A DNA stretch of 64,000 nt from QHXW01 sp035297145 (GTDB lineage: Bacteria; Acidobacteriota; Terriglobia; Bryobacterales; Bryobacteraceae), in contig DATGZN010000084.1 in assembly GCA_035297145.1 (NCBI GenBank), positions 18,340 through 82,339 on the forward strand. The letters are read 5' to 3'. Of this stretch, positions 26,758 to 35,604 are shown piece after piece. The notes below the pieces were generated by a model. It was not told the origin of the DNA and did no database searches. It was given only the letters and a program-made list of their open reading frames with translations. A program made the position numbers and the translations under genes. Each line of letters starts with the position of its first letter. Positions within the stretch are counted from its first letter, which is position 1.

Positions 26758-27213
26758 ATGAGATTTCTCGATCAGATACAACCGGCACTTTCCGCCGGCA
26801 ACCTGGACGAAGTTCTGCGGCTCACCATGGCGCACTTCCACGCGGATACCGGCACCATTCATTTGTTGGGGGCCGATGGCGTACTCCACCTGAAAGTCGC
26901 TAGCGAGGGAATTCCCGACCCAGTCTTGAAAGCGGTAGAGCGCGTCCCCATCGGCAAAGGGATGGCTGGTCTCGCAGTGGAGCGCAAAGAACCGGTGAGC
27001 GTGTGCAACCTGCAAACCGACGCCAGCGGCAACGCACGTCCCGGCGCAAAAGCCACTGGCATGGAAGGCGCTCTCGTCGTGCCCATCCTCCTGGGAGAAG
27101 AAGCCGTCGGCGCTTTCGGCATCGCCAATCGCCAGCCGCGAACCTTCACGGCGGAGGAAACCGGCGAGCTGATCGACATTGGGCGTGCCGTTGCCGCCAG
27201 CAAGGATTCTTGA
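26758..27213 (+). CDS. GAF domain protein
   Basis: 151 residues, nearly all one GAF domain: LRLTMAHFHADTGTIHLLGA, GKGMAGLAVERKEPVSVCNL, GALVVPILLGEEAVGAFGIA, TFTAEETGELIDIGRAVA. GAF domains bind small ligands, haem or nucleotides. No output domain is fused. A Cys in VSVCNLQTD is at the position seen in some free-methionine-sulfoxide reductases, but the full Cys set of that enzyme is not present. Five bases before the following oxidoreductase; a link is not evident. Confidence 0.85.
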   Translation: MRFLDQIQPALSAGNLDEVLRLTMAHFHADTGTIHLLGADGVLHLKVASEGIPDPVLKAVERVPIGKGMAGLAVERKEPVSVCNLQTDASGNARPGAKATGMEGALVVPILLGEEAVGAFGIANRQPRTFTAEETGELIDIGRAVAASKDS

Positions 27214-27218
27214 GACTT

Positions 27219-28331
27219 ATGACTAATAACGATCTAACCCGCCGCACATTCGTGAAAACATCCGTCGTCGCGTCGAGCGCCGCCTTGCTTTCGGCGCAGT
27301 CGCCCAACGATACCGTCCGTGTCGCCTTCATCGGCGTTGGCAACCGCGGCTCTTATCTGCTCGAGCACATGCTCAAGGTGCCCGGAGTCAACGTGGTCGC
27401 CATCTGCGACATTGATCCCGCAAACCTCAAGAAGGCAGTCGACGCTGCCGCAGCCGCGGGCCATACGCCCGAAGCTTACACCGAGTTCCGCAAACTGCTC
27501 GACCGCAAAGATATCGACGCGGTGGTCATTGCGACGCCGGTCGATCTCCACAAGGAGATGGCCATCGCGGCGCTCGAAGTCGGCAAGCACGTGTATTGCG
27601 AGAAGCCCATGGGGCTCAATCCGGAGCAATGCCGCATGATTTCCAACGCTGTCAAAAGCGCGAAGGGTATCTTCCAGGCCGGTTTCCAATTGCGCCATGA
27701 CCCCAACCGCGCAGCCTCAATGAAGCTGATTCACGAGGGCGGCATCGGCAAGGTGCTGTTCCTTCAAGCCTATCGTCATACCGACGATCTGCCGCGCCAG
27801 ACCCTGTGGTATTTCGACCGCTCACGCTCCGGCGACAATATCGTGGAACAGGCCTGCCACATCATCGATCTGATGGTGTGGGCAGCCGGCGGCCATCCGC
27901 TGCGCGCCTACGGCACGGGCGGCATCAATCTGTATAAGGACGAGCCGCCAGGACGCACCACCATGGACAACTACGCCGTCATCTACGATTTCCCCAACGA
28001 CGTGTGCTTCACTTTCAGCCACATTTACTTTGATCCGCCGCATTTCTCCGGAATTAAGGAGCGTGTCTACGGCTCGCAGGCCTCGATCGATATTGCCACT
28101 GCCACGCTGATCGAGCGAAGCAAACAAGCGCAGCCTCGGACTATTGAGGTGCCCAACGCCGGTCAGGACTCCACGTATCTGTCAGTCGCGGCGTTTATCG
28201 ACAACGCCCGCAGTAAGAGGACACCGTTGAATAACGCCGAATCCGCGCGCATCTCCACGCTCACCGCCATGATGGGCCGCAAGTCGATTTACGAAAAGCG
28301 CGTGATCGACTGGGCGGAGGTGGATGTCTAA
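27219..28331 (+). CDS. Gfo/Idh/MocA family oxidoreductase with Tat leader
   Basis: 370 residues from ATG 27219; the longer open frame reads into the GAF gene. Leader MTNNDLTRRTFVKTSVVASS has a twin-arginine motif. NAD(P)-binding VRVAFIGVGNRGSYLLE, VVIATPVDLHKE and the catalytic lysine in HVYCEKPMGLN follow. C-terminal half: RSGDNIVEQACHIIDLMVWA, with the active-site His. Shorter than the paralogue at 12345. The next gene (DUF1080) starts directly at its stop, which suggests they act on one keto-sugar or glycoside. Confidence 0.9.
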   Translation: MTNNDLTRRTFVKTSVVASSAALLSAQSPNDTVRVAFIGVGNRGSYLLEHMLKVPGVNVVAICDIDPANLKKAVDAAAAAGHTPEAYTEFRKLLDRKDIDAVVIATPVDLHKEMAIAALEVGKHVYCEKPMGLNPEQCRMISNAVKSAKGIFQAGFQLRHDPNRAASMKLIHEGGIGKVLFLQAYRHTDDLPRQTLWYFDRSRSGDNIVEQACHIIDLMVWAAGGHPLRAYGTGGINLYKDEPPGRTTMDNYAVIYDFPNDVCFTFSHIYFDPPHFSGIKERVYGSQASIDIATATLIERSKQAQPRTIEVPNAGQDSTYLSVAAFIDNARSKRTPLNNAESARISTLTAMMGRKSIYEKRVIDWAEVDV

Positions 28332-28970
28332 GTGAAGCGCGCTCTGTTGATCTTCTGCGTGGGCGCGGTCGCCGCTGCGTCCGTCGAGTCGGGTTTTACG
28401 TCGCTGTTCAATGGCAAGGATCTCGCGGGTTGGAAACTGGTCGGGAGGGAAGGCCGCGGCTACGTCATCGAAAACGGCCTGATCGAGTGCCCCTCCGACG
28501 GCGGCGGGAACCTGTTCACCGAGAAAGAATACTCCAATTTCGTCTTCCGCTTTGAATTCAAGCTGGCAGAGGGAACAAACAACGGCATCGGGATTCGCGC
28601 CCCCTACGAAGGCGACGCCGCGTATCAAGGAATGGAGATCCAGATCCTTGACCACGACGCGCCCATGTACCGCGGCAAGCTGCATCCCGCGCAGTTTCAC
28701 GGCTCCATCTATGACGTGGTGCCGGCCAAGACCGGTTTTCTCAAGCCCACTGGCGAATGGAACGCGGAGGAGATCGTCGCCAACGGCCGTCAGATCACGG
28801 TCACCCTGAACGGCCACGTCATCGTGGATGCAAATCTGGATTCCATCACCGACCCCGCCGTCTTGAAGAAGCACCCCGGGCTCGCGCGCACCAGCGGTCA
28901 TGTCGGCTTCCTCGGTCATGGCCCAGCACCCGTTTGGTTCCGTAACGTGCGCATCAAGGAACTGCCCTAA
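28332..28970 (+). CDS. DUF1080 (3-keto-disaccharide hydrolase domain) protein
   Basis: 212 residues, GTG start with zero gap after the oxidoreductase stop. Weak signal peptide (KRALLIFCVGAVAAASVES). The beta-jelly-roll DUF1080 core has FTSLFNGKDLAGWKLVG, NNGIGIRAPYEGDAAYQG, EIQILDHDA and HPAQFHGSIYDVVPA, ending VWFRNVRIKEL. Characterised relatives cleave 3-keto-glycosides made by Gfo/Idh-type oxidoreductases, so the pair 27219/28332 fits oxidation followed by bond cleavage. Not proven for this protein. Confidence 0.88.
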   Translation: MKRALLIFCVGAVAAASVESGFTSLFNGKDLAGWKLVGREGRGYVIENGLIECPSDGGGNLFTEKEYSNFVFRFEFKLAEGTNNGIGIRAPYEGDAAYQGMEIQILDHDAPMYRGKLHPAQFHGSIYDVVPAKTGFLKPTGEWNAEEIVANGRQITVTLNGHVIVDANLDSITDPAVLKKHPGLARTSGHVGFLGHGPAPVWFRNVRIKELP

Positions 28971-28984
28971 CCGCTCCTTGTAGT

Positions 28985-29022
28985 CGCGGCTCAGACCGCG
29001 TCAAACAGCTTGCTGAGCCGCG
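28985..29022. terminator. Hairpin between convergent genes
   Basis: CGCGGCTCAG (28985-28994) and CTGAGCCGCG (29013-29022), perfect 10-bp arms, 18-nt loop, in the gap between the convergent DUF1080 and LolA-like genes. There is no T-run on either side, so it is either a factor-dependent bidirectional terminator or a dispersed palindromic repeat. Confidence 0.4.
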
Positions 29023-29077
29023 CGCATAGCAAGCGGTTTCTCGCTAACGATAAGCACCGTGGTTCGGCGCACCTACC

Positions 29078-29932
29078 TTACTGCTCGTCCGGCTTCACTT
29101 TTTCGAATTGAATCGTCGAATCCGCGCCGAACCGTTTGTAATTGCTGTAACGGATCTGCAAACGGATCCGCTGTAGCCCGGTTCGAAAGGCCAGCGTGTC
29201 GTCGGCGTAGGTGTAGATGGGGAACCAGTGTTTTCCGTCAATGGGTTGGCGCACGGTGGTGAAGCGTGGAAAAAGATTCTCCTCTTTCATGCTGCGCATC
29301 TGCGGCACCGCCTGCCCTTCGGACCGGATGATGGCAAAGTCATCCTTCTTGATCCACAGCATGCCATCGAATAAACGCTGCCCCGACAGGATCTGCCGCG
29401 GCCTTACCTGGAGCACATAACAATCCACATCGTCGATCTTCTCGTCGCCGCGAAACTTGGTTTCGTAGAGCGGAAACAGATCGTCCACCAGCACAAAGGG
29501 TTGGATGTTGCGGATGTCGGCGAAATCCTCGTCCGTCAGTTTGAGATTCTTCAATGTGAGCAGAGGTTGACCGACCATGACCTCGGTGCGCTCTTCTGTC
29601 GGGGAGAAAATCACATCGCGCACTTCGTGGTACTGCCCCGCCATAACGCCGTGGGAACTTAACTCCTCCACGGTCACCGACTGCCGGTACGTGTAATGAT
29701 CGCGCGTGTGCTGCGTTTCCGTTTCCACGTGCGCCACGCGGCGCGCGAGATCGGCGGGCGGTTCTTGCGCGGAACCGGGCGCCGCCAGCCCCGATGCTAG
29801 AATGATGCCGATGCATCCGAGGCTCGGCGCCTTCCGGGCGGCCCTGTTGACCGGCTGGATTGTGTTGAGCGTTGCCGGTTTGCTGTACGTCCACCAGAAA
29901 AACATTCCCGCGTGGGCGGCCATTCCCATCAT
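29078..29932 (-). CDS. Secreted LolA-like hypothetical protein
   Basis: 284 residues from ATG 29932, which has GAGGAA 7 nt upstream. An export signal with cleavage near APGSAQ (about residue 55) is preceded by an unusually long, partly basic n-region. The body (VEELSSHGVMAGQYHEVRDV, DDVDCYVLQVRPRQI, LWIKKDDFAIIRSEGQA) resembles acidobacterial proteins with the outer-membrane lipoprotein-sorting (LolA-like) fold; function not established. Its first 131 bp run opposite the start of the CPBP protease gene, so both 5' ends overlap head-on. The start could be lower if the leader is shorter, but no in-frame ATG lies between 29903 and the mature part. Confidence 0.7.
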   Translation of the reverse strand: MMGMAAHAGMFFWWTYSKPATLNTIQPVNRAARKAPSLGCIGIILASGLAAPGSAQEPPADLARRVAHVETETQHTRDHYTYRQSVTVEELSSHGVMAGQYHEVRDVIFSPTEERTEVMVGQPLLTLKNLKLTDEDFADIRNIQPFVLVDDLFPLYETKFRGDEKIDDVDCYVLQVRPRQILSGQRLFDGMLWIKKDDFAIIRSEGQAVPQMRSMKEENLFPRFTTVRQPIDGKHWFPIYTYADDTLAFRTGLQRIRLQIRYSNYKRFGADSTIQFEKVKPDEQ

Positions 29933-30788
29933 CGCCGCGTTCCTCGTCGAGTACTCATTCTATCTGGCCTCGGGATTCGAGCCCGCGCGCCGGTGGTTGC
30001 ATGATCACCTTTCGCGCCCGTGGCTTGCCGTCCTCCTGGCCGTCGGCGCGGCCCTCCCCTACCTCATCTACAGCATCCCCACGGGCGCGTTCCACTGGAC
30101 AGCCTTCATCGTGTTGTGCGCCATGATCGCAGTCGTGTCGTTCTGGTATGTGGCATTGGGGCCTTCCATCATCGCCGACACTCTGTTTCTGCTTTTGCTC
30201 GCCGCCATCGTTCTCAGCCATTCCTTCGATCACATCTACACATCCTCCGCCGTAAAGGGCATGAGCATCCTCGGCCATCTGATGCTGATCCACACCGGCG
30301 CTTTGGCGGCGCTGGTATTGCGCGGCGGCGAAGGCATGGCGTTTGGGTTCATTCCGAGCCAAAAGGAATTGATCATCGGCGTTCAATATTTCTTCTATTT
30401 TCTTCCCGTGGGCTTTCCGCTGGCGCTCTGGCTCGGCGTCGCACATCTGAATTTCACGGCCGGCGTCCTGCTCTGGAAAACCATAGCCTATTTTTTCGGC
30501 GCGCTGTGGGTAACCGCGCTCTCCGAGGAGTTTTTCTTTCGCGGCTTGTTGCAGCACTGGCTGACGGAATGGACCAGTCGTCCCTGGCTGTCACTGGGCG
30601 CCGCCTCCATACTTTACGGCGCCTCACACCTGGGATTTCGTGCTTTTCCGAATTGGAAAATGGCCGTTATCGACTCATTCCTCGGTTGTTTCTGCGGGCT
30701 GGCATTCCGCAAGGCCGGTAGCATTCGCGCCAGCATGGTCACCCACGCGCTGGTAGTTACGCTTTGGCGAACACTGTTCGTTTCCTAA
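29802..30788 (+). CDS. CPBP-family intramembrane metal/glutamic protease
   Basis: About 328 residues from ATG 29802 (also ATG 29805 and 29811; no clear ribosome site). Eight or so membrane helices. The Abi/CAAX motifs are LSEEFFFRGLLQHWL (Glu-Glu and Arg) and GASHLGFRAFPNW (His), followed by LAFRKAGSIRASMVTHAL. Such proteases cleave prenylated proteins, bacteriocin precursors or anti-sigma factors; some confer bacteriocin immunity. No substrate gene is evident. The subtilase gene follows 65 bp on. Confidence 0.85.
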   Translation: MMPMHPRLGAFRAALLTGWIVLSVAGLLYVHQKNIPAWAAIPIIAAFLVEYSFYLASGFEPARRWLHDHLSRPWLAVLLAVGAALPYLIYSIPTGAFHWTAFIVLCAMIAVVSFWYVALGPSIIADTLFLLLLAAIVLSHSFDHIYTSSAVKGMSILGHLMLIHTGALAALVLRGGEGMAFGFIPSQKELIIGVQYFFYFLPVGFPLALWLGVAHLNFTAGVLLWKTIAYFFGALWVTALSEEFFFRGLLQHWLTEWTSRPWLSLGAASILYGASHLGFRAFPNWKMAVIDSFLGCFCGLAFRKAGSIRASMVTHALVVTLWRTLFVS

Positions 30789-30853
30789 CATCCATGCCCT
30801 TCACACGTGTACGAAATGTAACCGAACTAGCCCGAGTTGCGTCGGACCAATTA

Positions 30854-33800
30854 ATGCGTCGCTATTGCGTTGCTCTCGTTCTGACGTTCGCATGGCTGGG
30901 CTCGTTGTACGCCGCTGAGCTGCCCACGTTTTCCGGCCGCTACGCGCTGATTCTTGACAATCCTTCGGCTGCGGAATTCGCGCAGGTCCATCACGGCACG
31001 ACGCAGGCGATCGAAAGCCATCGCCAGCAAATCCGGGCTTCTCAAGACGCGCTGCGCAGCGAGCTCACGCGCCGCAAATACATCGTCACCGGCGCCGTCC
31101 AGACCTTACTGAATGCGGTCTTCGTCATCGCCACTCCCCAGCAGATGGCGGAATTGCGTAGTTTGCCCGGCGTCAGGGCGGTGCGCCCGTTGCGGCGCTT
31201 TCATCCCAACCTCGCCCGCGCCGTAGTCGTCATCGACGCCAATCCCAACGGTTGGAACCTTGCCGGAGGCGAAGGAAATGCGGGCAAAGGCTTAAAAATA
31301 GGAATGATCGACACGGGCATCGATCAAACGCATCCGGCGTTCCAGGATGCCTCTCTTCCCATGCCCGCCGGTTTCCCAAAGTGTGATGTGCAGTCAAATT
31401 GCGCCAACTTCACCAACAACAAAGTGATTGTGGCGCGCAGTTATGTGAAACAGCTTGCGGCTGGCACCGCTCCCAATCCCGCGGCCACGTCCCGGCCCGA
31501 TGACTATTCCGCTCGCGACCGCGACGGCCACGGAACCGCCACCGCCATGTGCGCCGCCGGCGAATCCAACCCCGGCCCCGCCGCCACCATCGCCGGTGTC
31601 GCGCCCAAGGCGTATCTTGGGAACTACAAAGTCTTCGGTGATCCCGAGGTAAACGGCTTTACTGGGGGCGACATTATCGTCATGGCTCTGGAAGACGCCC
31701 TCAATGACGGGATGGACATCGTTTCGCTTTCTCTCGGCAGCACGGCGCTCTCCGGCCCTCTGGATACGGGCGCCGCTTGCGGTGCAAGCGCCGGCGCCCC
31801 GTGCGATCCCGAAGCCTTCGCTGTGGAGAATGCGATTCAATCCGGAATGCTGGTCATAGCCGCTGCCGGTAACGAGGGTGAAAACGGCTCTCAGACCAGC
31901 TTCCCTACCCAGAACACTATCGATAGCCCCGGCGACGCACCCTCGGCCATTGCTGTTGCCGGCAACTTTAACGGCCACACGTGGGGCTCGGCTGTGCTGG
32001 TCAGCGGTGGCCCTTCCGCCATCCAGAACATTCAAGCGCAGGCCAGTCTCGATGGCCCGCAGCCCGGCAAGACAAGCGCTCCGTTGTTCGACGTGACGCC
32101 AATATCCGGCGATCCTCTGGGCTGCAACGAGATCCCTGGTGGCTCACTCGCCGGTGATCTTGTATTGATCGAGCGAGGGACCTGCGACTTCTCCACCAAG
32201 GTGTTCAATGCGCAGAGCGCCGGCGCGGTCGGAGTCATCGTCTACGATCCAGGCTCAGATAACTTGTTGGTCCCGAGTGGATTGTTCGGTACCTCCATCC
32301 CTATGGCGTTGATCGGTGAAACCGACGGAACCGCGCTCAAAACTTTTATCGATGCGAATCCCGGCCATACAGCAACCCTGGAACTGGTGGCGCAGGCGCA
32401 GCAATACAACATCATGGCGGCATTTTCGTCGCGCGGGCCAACCATCAACGGCATGCTGAAACCGGATGTGACGGCGGTGGGCACCGACCTCTATATGGCG
32501 ACGCAGCGTTTCAATCCCGATGGAGATCTGTACGGCCCGGACGGCTTCACGATCTCCCAGGGCACCAGTTTTTCCACGCCGCAAGTCGCCGGTGCCACGG
32601 CCCTGGTCAAACAAGTACACCCGAATTACACGCCTGCCCAGATGAAATCCGCCGTGGTCAATACCGCCGTGGGCAATGTGCTGACTGAGGACGGCTCAAC
32701 TCCAGCCTTCCTGATCTCGCAAGGAGCGGGCTTGCTCGACGTTGCCGCGGCCATTTCGACCACGGTCGCCGTCGCCCCTACAAACGTTTCGTTCGGATAC
32801 CTCACCAGCTTTCCGCCGGCTAACGTACCACTCCAGATCACTAATACAGGGTCCTCGTCGGTCAATCTCACATTAGCAGTGGCTCCGCTCACCTCGGATG
32901 CTAACGCCAAAGTAAACCTCAGTTCGACCTCGGTCTCCCTCAGCGCCGGTCAATCCACCACCGTCACCGCTACGCTCCGCGGCACCATGCCCGTCGCCGG
33001 CAGTTACGAAGGATTCATTACCATCAAGGGTGGAGCTAAGGAACTGCAGGTGCCTTATCTATACGTCGTGGGTGACGGCGTGCCCTTTAACGTCACCGCG
33101 ACCTTCAGCGTCAGTCCGTTCGATTGCACCGTGGGCCAGGTCGTTCCCGATGGCGCTCTTGCATTCCAACTCATCGATCAATGGGGCGTTCCCGTTTCCG
33201 GAATACCCATCATCTGGACAGTTAACACAGGCGGAGGCTCCATCAGCAGCGATCCGAACCAAACCGATTCCACCACAGAAGCCGCCCCGGGAGTGCCCGG
33301 CTTCGGATTTGCCAGCGCCGCTTGCGGCCCCACCCCCGGCCCGCAGGAGTTTATGGCCACCGTCGGCGGCATGCAGGTGCTGTTCGATGGAACCGCGCGC
33401 CTCAACCCCACCATCAGCCCGAATAGCGCCGTCAATGCCGCCAGCTTCCAGGTGGGCCAAGGCGTGGCTCCCGGGTCCTACATCGCATTGTTCGGCACGG
33501 GTCTCAGCGATACCACTGACGTCTTCACTACCCCGTACCTGCCGTTGGCCATCGACAGTGTCAGTGTCAGCTTCGACGTTCCCAGCGCCAACCTCAGCCT
33601 GCCCGGTCTCATCTCCTACGTGAGTCCCGGTCAAGTCAATCTCCAAGTGCCATGGGAGTTGCAGGGACAATCGTCGGCCGTCATCAAAGTCACCATCCAG
33701 GATAGCCAGGGTACTGTCTATACCCTGCCCCTCGCCGCCTACTCGCCGGCGTTTTTCGACGAGTTGGAATCGGGCAGCAACACCCCAGTCATCGTTGCCC

Positions 33801-34132
33801 TTGATGCATCCGGTAATCGGATTGGGTCGTCACATCCAGCAACCCGCGGTCAGGTGGTCCAACTCTACGCCAACGGCTTGGGACCCGTGAACAATCAGCC
33901 CACGGACGGTGAACTGACCCCCATGTCCCCGCAATCCACCACCACTACTAACCCCACAGTTACCATCGGCGGCCAGCCGGCCACCGTCCAATTCAGCGGA
34001 CTCGCGCCGAATCTGATCGGCGTATATCAGTTGACAGTGACGGTCCCCGCGAATATCTCAGCGGGGCTCCAGTCGGCCATCGTGACCATCAACGGCGTAG
34101 CGTCGCCAGCCGCGAATTTGCCCGTCCAGTAA
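30854..34132 (+). CDS. Secreted subtilase (S8) with PA domain and TIGR03437-type C-terminus
   Basis: 1092 residues from ATG 30854, selected because MRRYCVALVLTFAWLGSLYA is a clean signal peptide; earlier in-frame starts (30764, 30794) add a non-signal stretch. A propeptide-like region (about 30-125) precedes the catalytic domain: Asp153 in IGMIDTGIDQTHP, His226 in DRDGHGTAT, Ser572 in SQGTSFSTPQVAG. A protease-associated (PA) domain is inserted at about 410-515. Fn3-like/cohesin-like domains follow (about 650-850), then a C-terminal module with AVNAASF, APGSYIALFGTGLSD and VVQLYANGLGPV, which is the TIGR03437 signature abundant in Solibacter. Probably an extracellular protein degrader. Confidence 0.92.
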   Translation: MRRYCVALVLTFAWLGSLYAAELPTFSGRYALILDNPSAAEFAQVHHGTTQAIESHRQQIRASQDALRSELTRRKYIVTGAVQTLLNAVFVIATPQQMAELRSLPGVRAVRPLRRFHPNLARAVVVIDANPNGWNLAGGEGNAGKGLKIGMIDTGIDQTHPAFQDASLPMPAGFPKCDVQSNCANFTNNKVIVARSYVKQLAAGTAPNPAATSRPDDYSARDRDGHGTATAMCAAGESNPGPAATIAGVAPKAYLGNYKVFGDPEVNGFTGGDIIVMALEDALNDGMDIVSLSLGSTALSGPLDTGAACGASAGAPCDPEAFAVENAIQSGMLVIAAAGNEGENGSQTSFPTQNTIDSPGDAPSAIAVAGNFNGHTWGSAVLVSGGPSAIQNIQAQASLDGPQPGKTSAPLFDVTPISGDPLGCNEIPGGSLAGDLVLIERGTCDFSTKVFNAQSAGAVGVIVYDPGSDNLLVPSGLFGTSIPMALIGETDGTALKTFIDANPGHTATLELVAQAQQYNIMAAFSSRGPTINGMLKPDVTAVGTDLYMATQRFNPDGDLYGPDGFTISQGTSFSTPQVAGATALVKQVHPNYTPAQMKSAVVNTAVGNVLTEDGSTPAFLISQGAGLLDVAAAISTTVAVAPTNVSFGYLTSFPPANVPLQITNTGSSSVNLTLAVAPLTSDANAKVNLSSTSVSLSAGQSTTVTATLRGTMPVAGSYEGFITIKGGAKELQVPYLYVVGDGVPFNVTATFSVSPFDCTVGQVVPDGALAFQLIDQWGVPVSGIPIIWTVNTGGGSISSDPNQTDSTTEAAPGVPGFGFASAACGPTPGPQEFMATVGGMQVLFDGTARLNPTISPNSAVNAASFQVGQGVAPGSYIALFGTGLSDTTDVFTTPYLPLAIDSVSVSFDVPSANLSLPGLISYVSPGQVNLQVPWELQGQSSAVIKVTIQDSQGTVYTLPLAAYSPAFFDELESGSNTPVIVALDASGNRIGSSHPATRGQVVQLYANGLGPVNNQPTDGELTPMSPQSTTTTNPTVTIGGQPATVQFSGLAPNLIGVYQLTVTVPANISAGLQSAIVTINGVASPAANLPVQ

Positions 34133-34179
34133 CGGTCACTCTGGCTGCTAACATCGGTTAGGGTTAACCATAGCGCCGC

Positions 34180-34209
34180 TTGCCTCTGTGTGCAGCGGAA
34201 ACTTACAAT
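34180..34209 (+). promoter_or_regulatory. Predicted promoter (TTGCCT-N18-TACAAT) of the MoxR-type run
   Basis: -35 TTGCCT (34180-34185) and -10 TACAAT (34204-34209), 18-bp spacer, 15 bp before the ATG at 34225. The transcript would have a leader of about 9 nt. It is the only convincing promoter I see in front of the ten-gene membrane run. Confidence 0.4.
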
Positions 34210-34224
34210 GGCGATGCGGCCTCT

Positions 34225-35016
34225 ATGGACTGGTATTACGCCGAATCGGGGCGTCAAGTGGGTCCGATTCAGGAAGATTCGTTCGATGCACTCGTGCGCT
34301 CCGGCGTCGTGCGGCCCGACACGCTGGTCTGGCAGCAAGGGATGCCGAACTGGCAGACCTATGGGATGGTCCGGCCGGTAGCCGCGCCCGTCGCACCACC
34401 GCTGGATGCGGCGGCCTCAGTCACTCCGGGCCCTTCGACGCGTTTCTGCAGCGAGTGCGGACGGCCCTTTCCTCAAAGCGAGCTCATTCCCTTCGGCAGT
34501 TCTTTCGTATGCGCCACGTGTAAGGAAACCTTCGCCCACAAGCTGCGCGAAGGCGTCAACGTCGCGGGCGCGCTCCGCTATGCCGGATTCTGGATTCGTT
34601 TCGTTGCGATTCTGATCGACGGAGCCATCCTGGTAACCGTCAGCCTGCTGCTTAACGCGGTCGCCGGGCTTGTGCTTTTCACCGGCGGAGTTGCGCGCGG
34701 GGGGGCTATGGCGGGACTGTCGGGCGCATATTTCGCCATTCAGGGAGTGATTTTTTTCGTGAACCTCGGCATAGGGATTTGGTACCAGGTTTACTTTCTG
34801 ACCCACTACAGCGCCACGCCCGGCAAGTTGGCGCTCCGCCTGAAGGTGATTCCCGCAAAAGGTGGACCCATTTCAATGCCGCTCGCCATAGCCCGCTTCT
34901 TCGCCAACTACCTGAGTATGTTCACTCTCGGGATCGGCTACATGATGGCGGGGTTCGACCCACAGAAGCGCGCGCTGCATGATCGCATTTGTGAGACGCG
35001 TGTGATCCACGCGTAA
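34225..35016 (+). CDS. GYF-like / zinc-ribbon / RDD membrane protein
   Basis: 263 residues from ATG 34225. Begins with a GYF_2-type domain (1-50: WYYAESGRQVGPIQED, PDTLVWQQGMPNWQ), then a zinc-finger segment with two CxxC pairs (FCSECGRPFPQ and FVCATCKE, about 75-100), then an RDD domain with about four helices (about 115-263: YAGFWIRFVAILIDG, ATPGKLALRLKVI, GFDPQKRALHDRICETRVI). RDD proteins include transporters and membrane adaptors. First of ten packed genes that end with a second RDD protein. Confidence 0.85.
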   Translation: MDWYYAESGRQVGPIQEDSFDALVRSGVVRPDTLVWQQGMPNWQTYGMVRPVAAPVAPPLDAAASVTPGPSTRFCSECGRPFPQSELIPFGSSFVCATCKETFAHKLREGVNVAGALRYAGFWIRFVAILIDGAILVTVSLLLNAVAGLVLFTGGVARGGAMAGLSGAYFAIQGVIFFVNLGIGIWYQVYFLTHYSATPGKLALRLKVIPAKGGPISMPLAIARFFANYLSMFTLGIGYMMAGFDPQKRALHDRICETRVIHA

Positions 35017-35025
35017 AGAAAGGCA

Positions 35026-35604
35026 ATGCCCGTTACTTGCGCCCGATGCCAGGCGCCCCTCCCGAACTACTTCTTCATCGTCACTAACCTAATGCCCTGT
35101 CCTTCTTGCGGCACAGAAACCAGGGTTCACGCCTTTCCCGCGCTGTTTCGAAGCCAACCGGCGCCAGCGGTGGGTGAGCTATCCGTGGCGGGAGAGGCTG
35201 GCTGCTTCTATCATCCCGATAAACGCGCCATTGTGACCTGCCATCTGTGCGGGCGGTTTCTGTGCGGGCTATGCAACGTCGACTTCAAACAGCAGAACTG
35301 GTGCCCTGGCTGCCTCGAATCCAGCAGCCGCAAGCGCAAGGGAATCGACTTCGAGAACCACCGTGTCCTATACGATTCCGTCGCGCTGGCCTTCGCGACA
35401 CTGCCGTTTCTTGCGCTCTTCTATCCCTCTCTCATCGGTGCGCCCGTGGCGCTTTACATCTCCGTCCGATACTGGAAAGCACCCGGCAGCATTCTTCCGC
35501 GAACGAAGATCCGTTTCCTCGTTGCTATTTTGCTGGCAATCGGCCAATTGGTGTTGATGGGAGCGCTCATCTACACGGTTGTGCACTCTACCAGACGCGC
35601 ATGA
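35026..35604 (+). CDS. Zinc-finger (B-box-like) two-helix membrane protein
   Basis: 192 residues. Two cysteine modules: CARCQAPLP...CPSCG at residues 5-30, and a B-box-like CFYHPDKRAIVTCHLCGRFLCGLC...WCPGCL at about 61-96 (Cys/His spacing of a zinc finger). Two membrane helices follow (about 120-150 and 165-187). Not in a family I can name. The stop overlaps the ATG of the next gene (ATGA at 35601), and the same zinc-finger plus helix design returns in the gene at 36478. Confidence 0.78.
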   Translation: MPVTCARCQAPLPNYFFIVTNLMPCPSCGTETRVHAFPALFRSQPAPAVGELSVAGEAGCFYHPDKRAIVTCHLCGRFLCGLCNVDFKQQNWCPGCLESSSRKRKGIDFENHRVLYDSVALAFATLPFLALFYPSLIGAPVALYISVRYWKAPGSILPRTKIRFLVAILLAIGQLVLMGALIYTVVHSTRRA

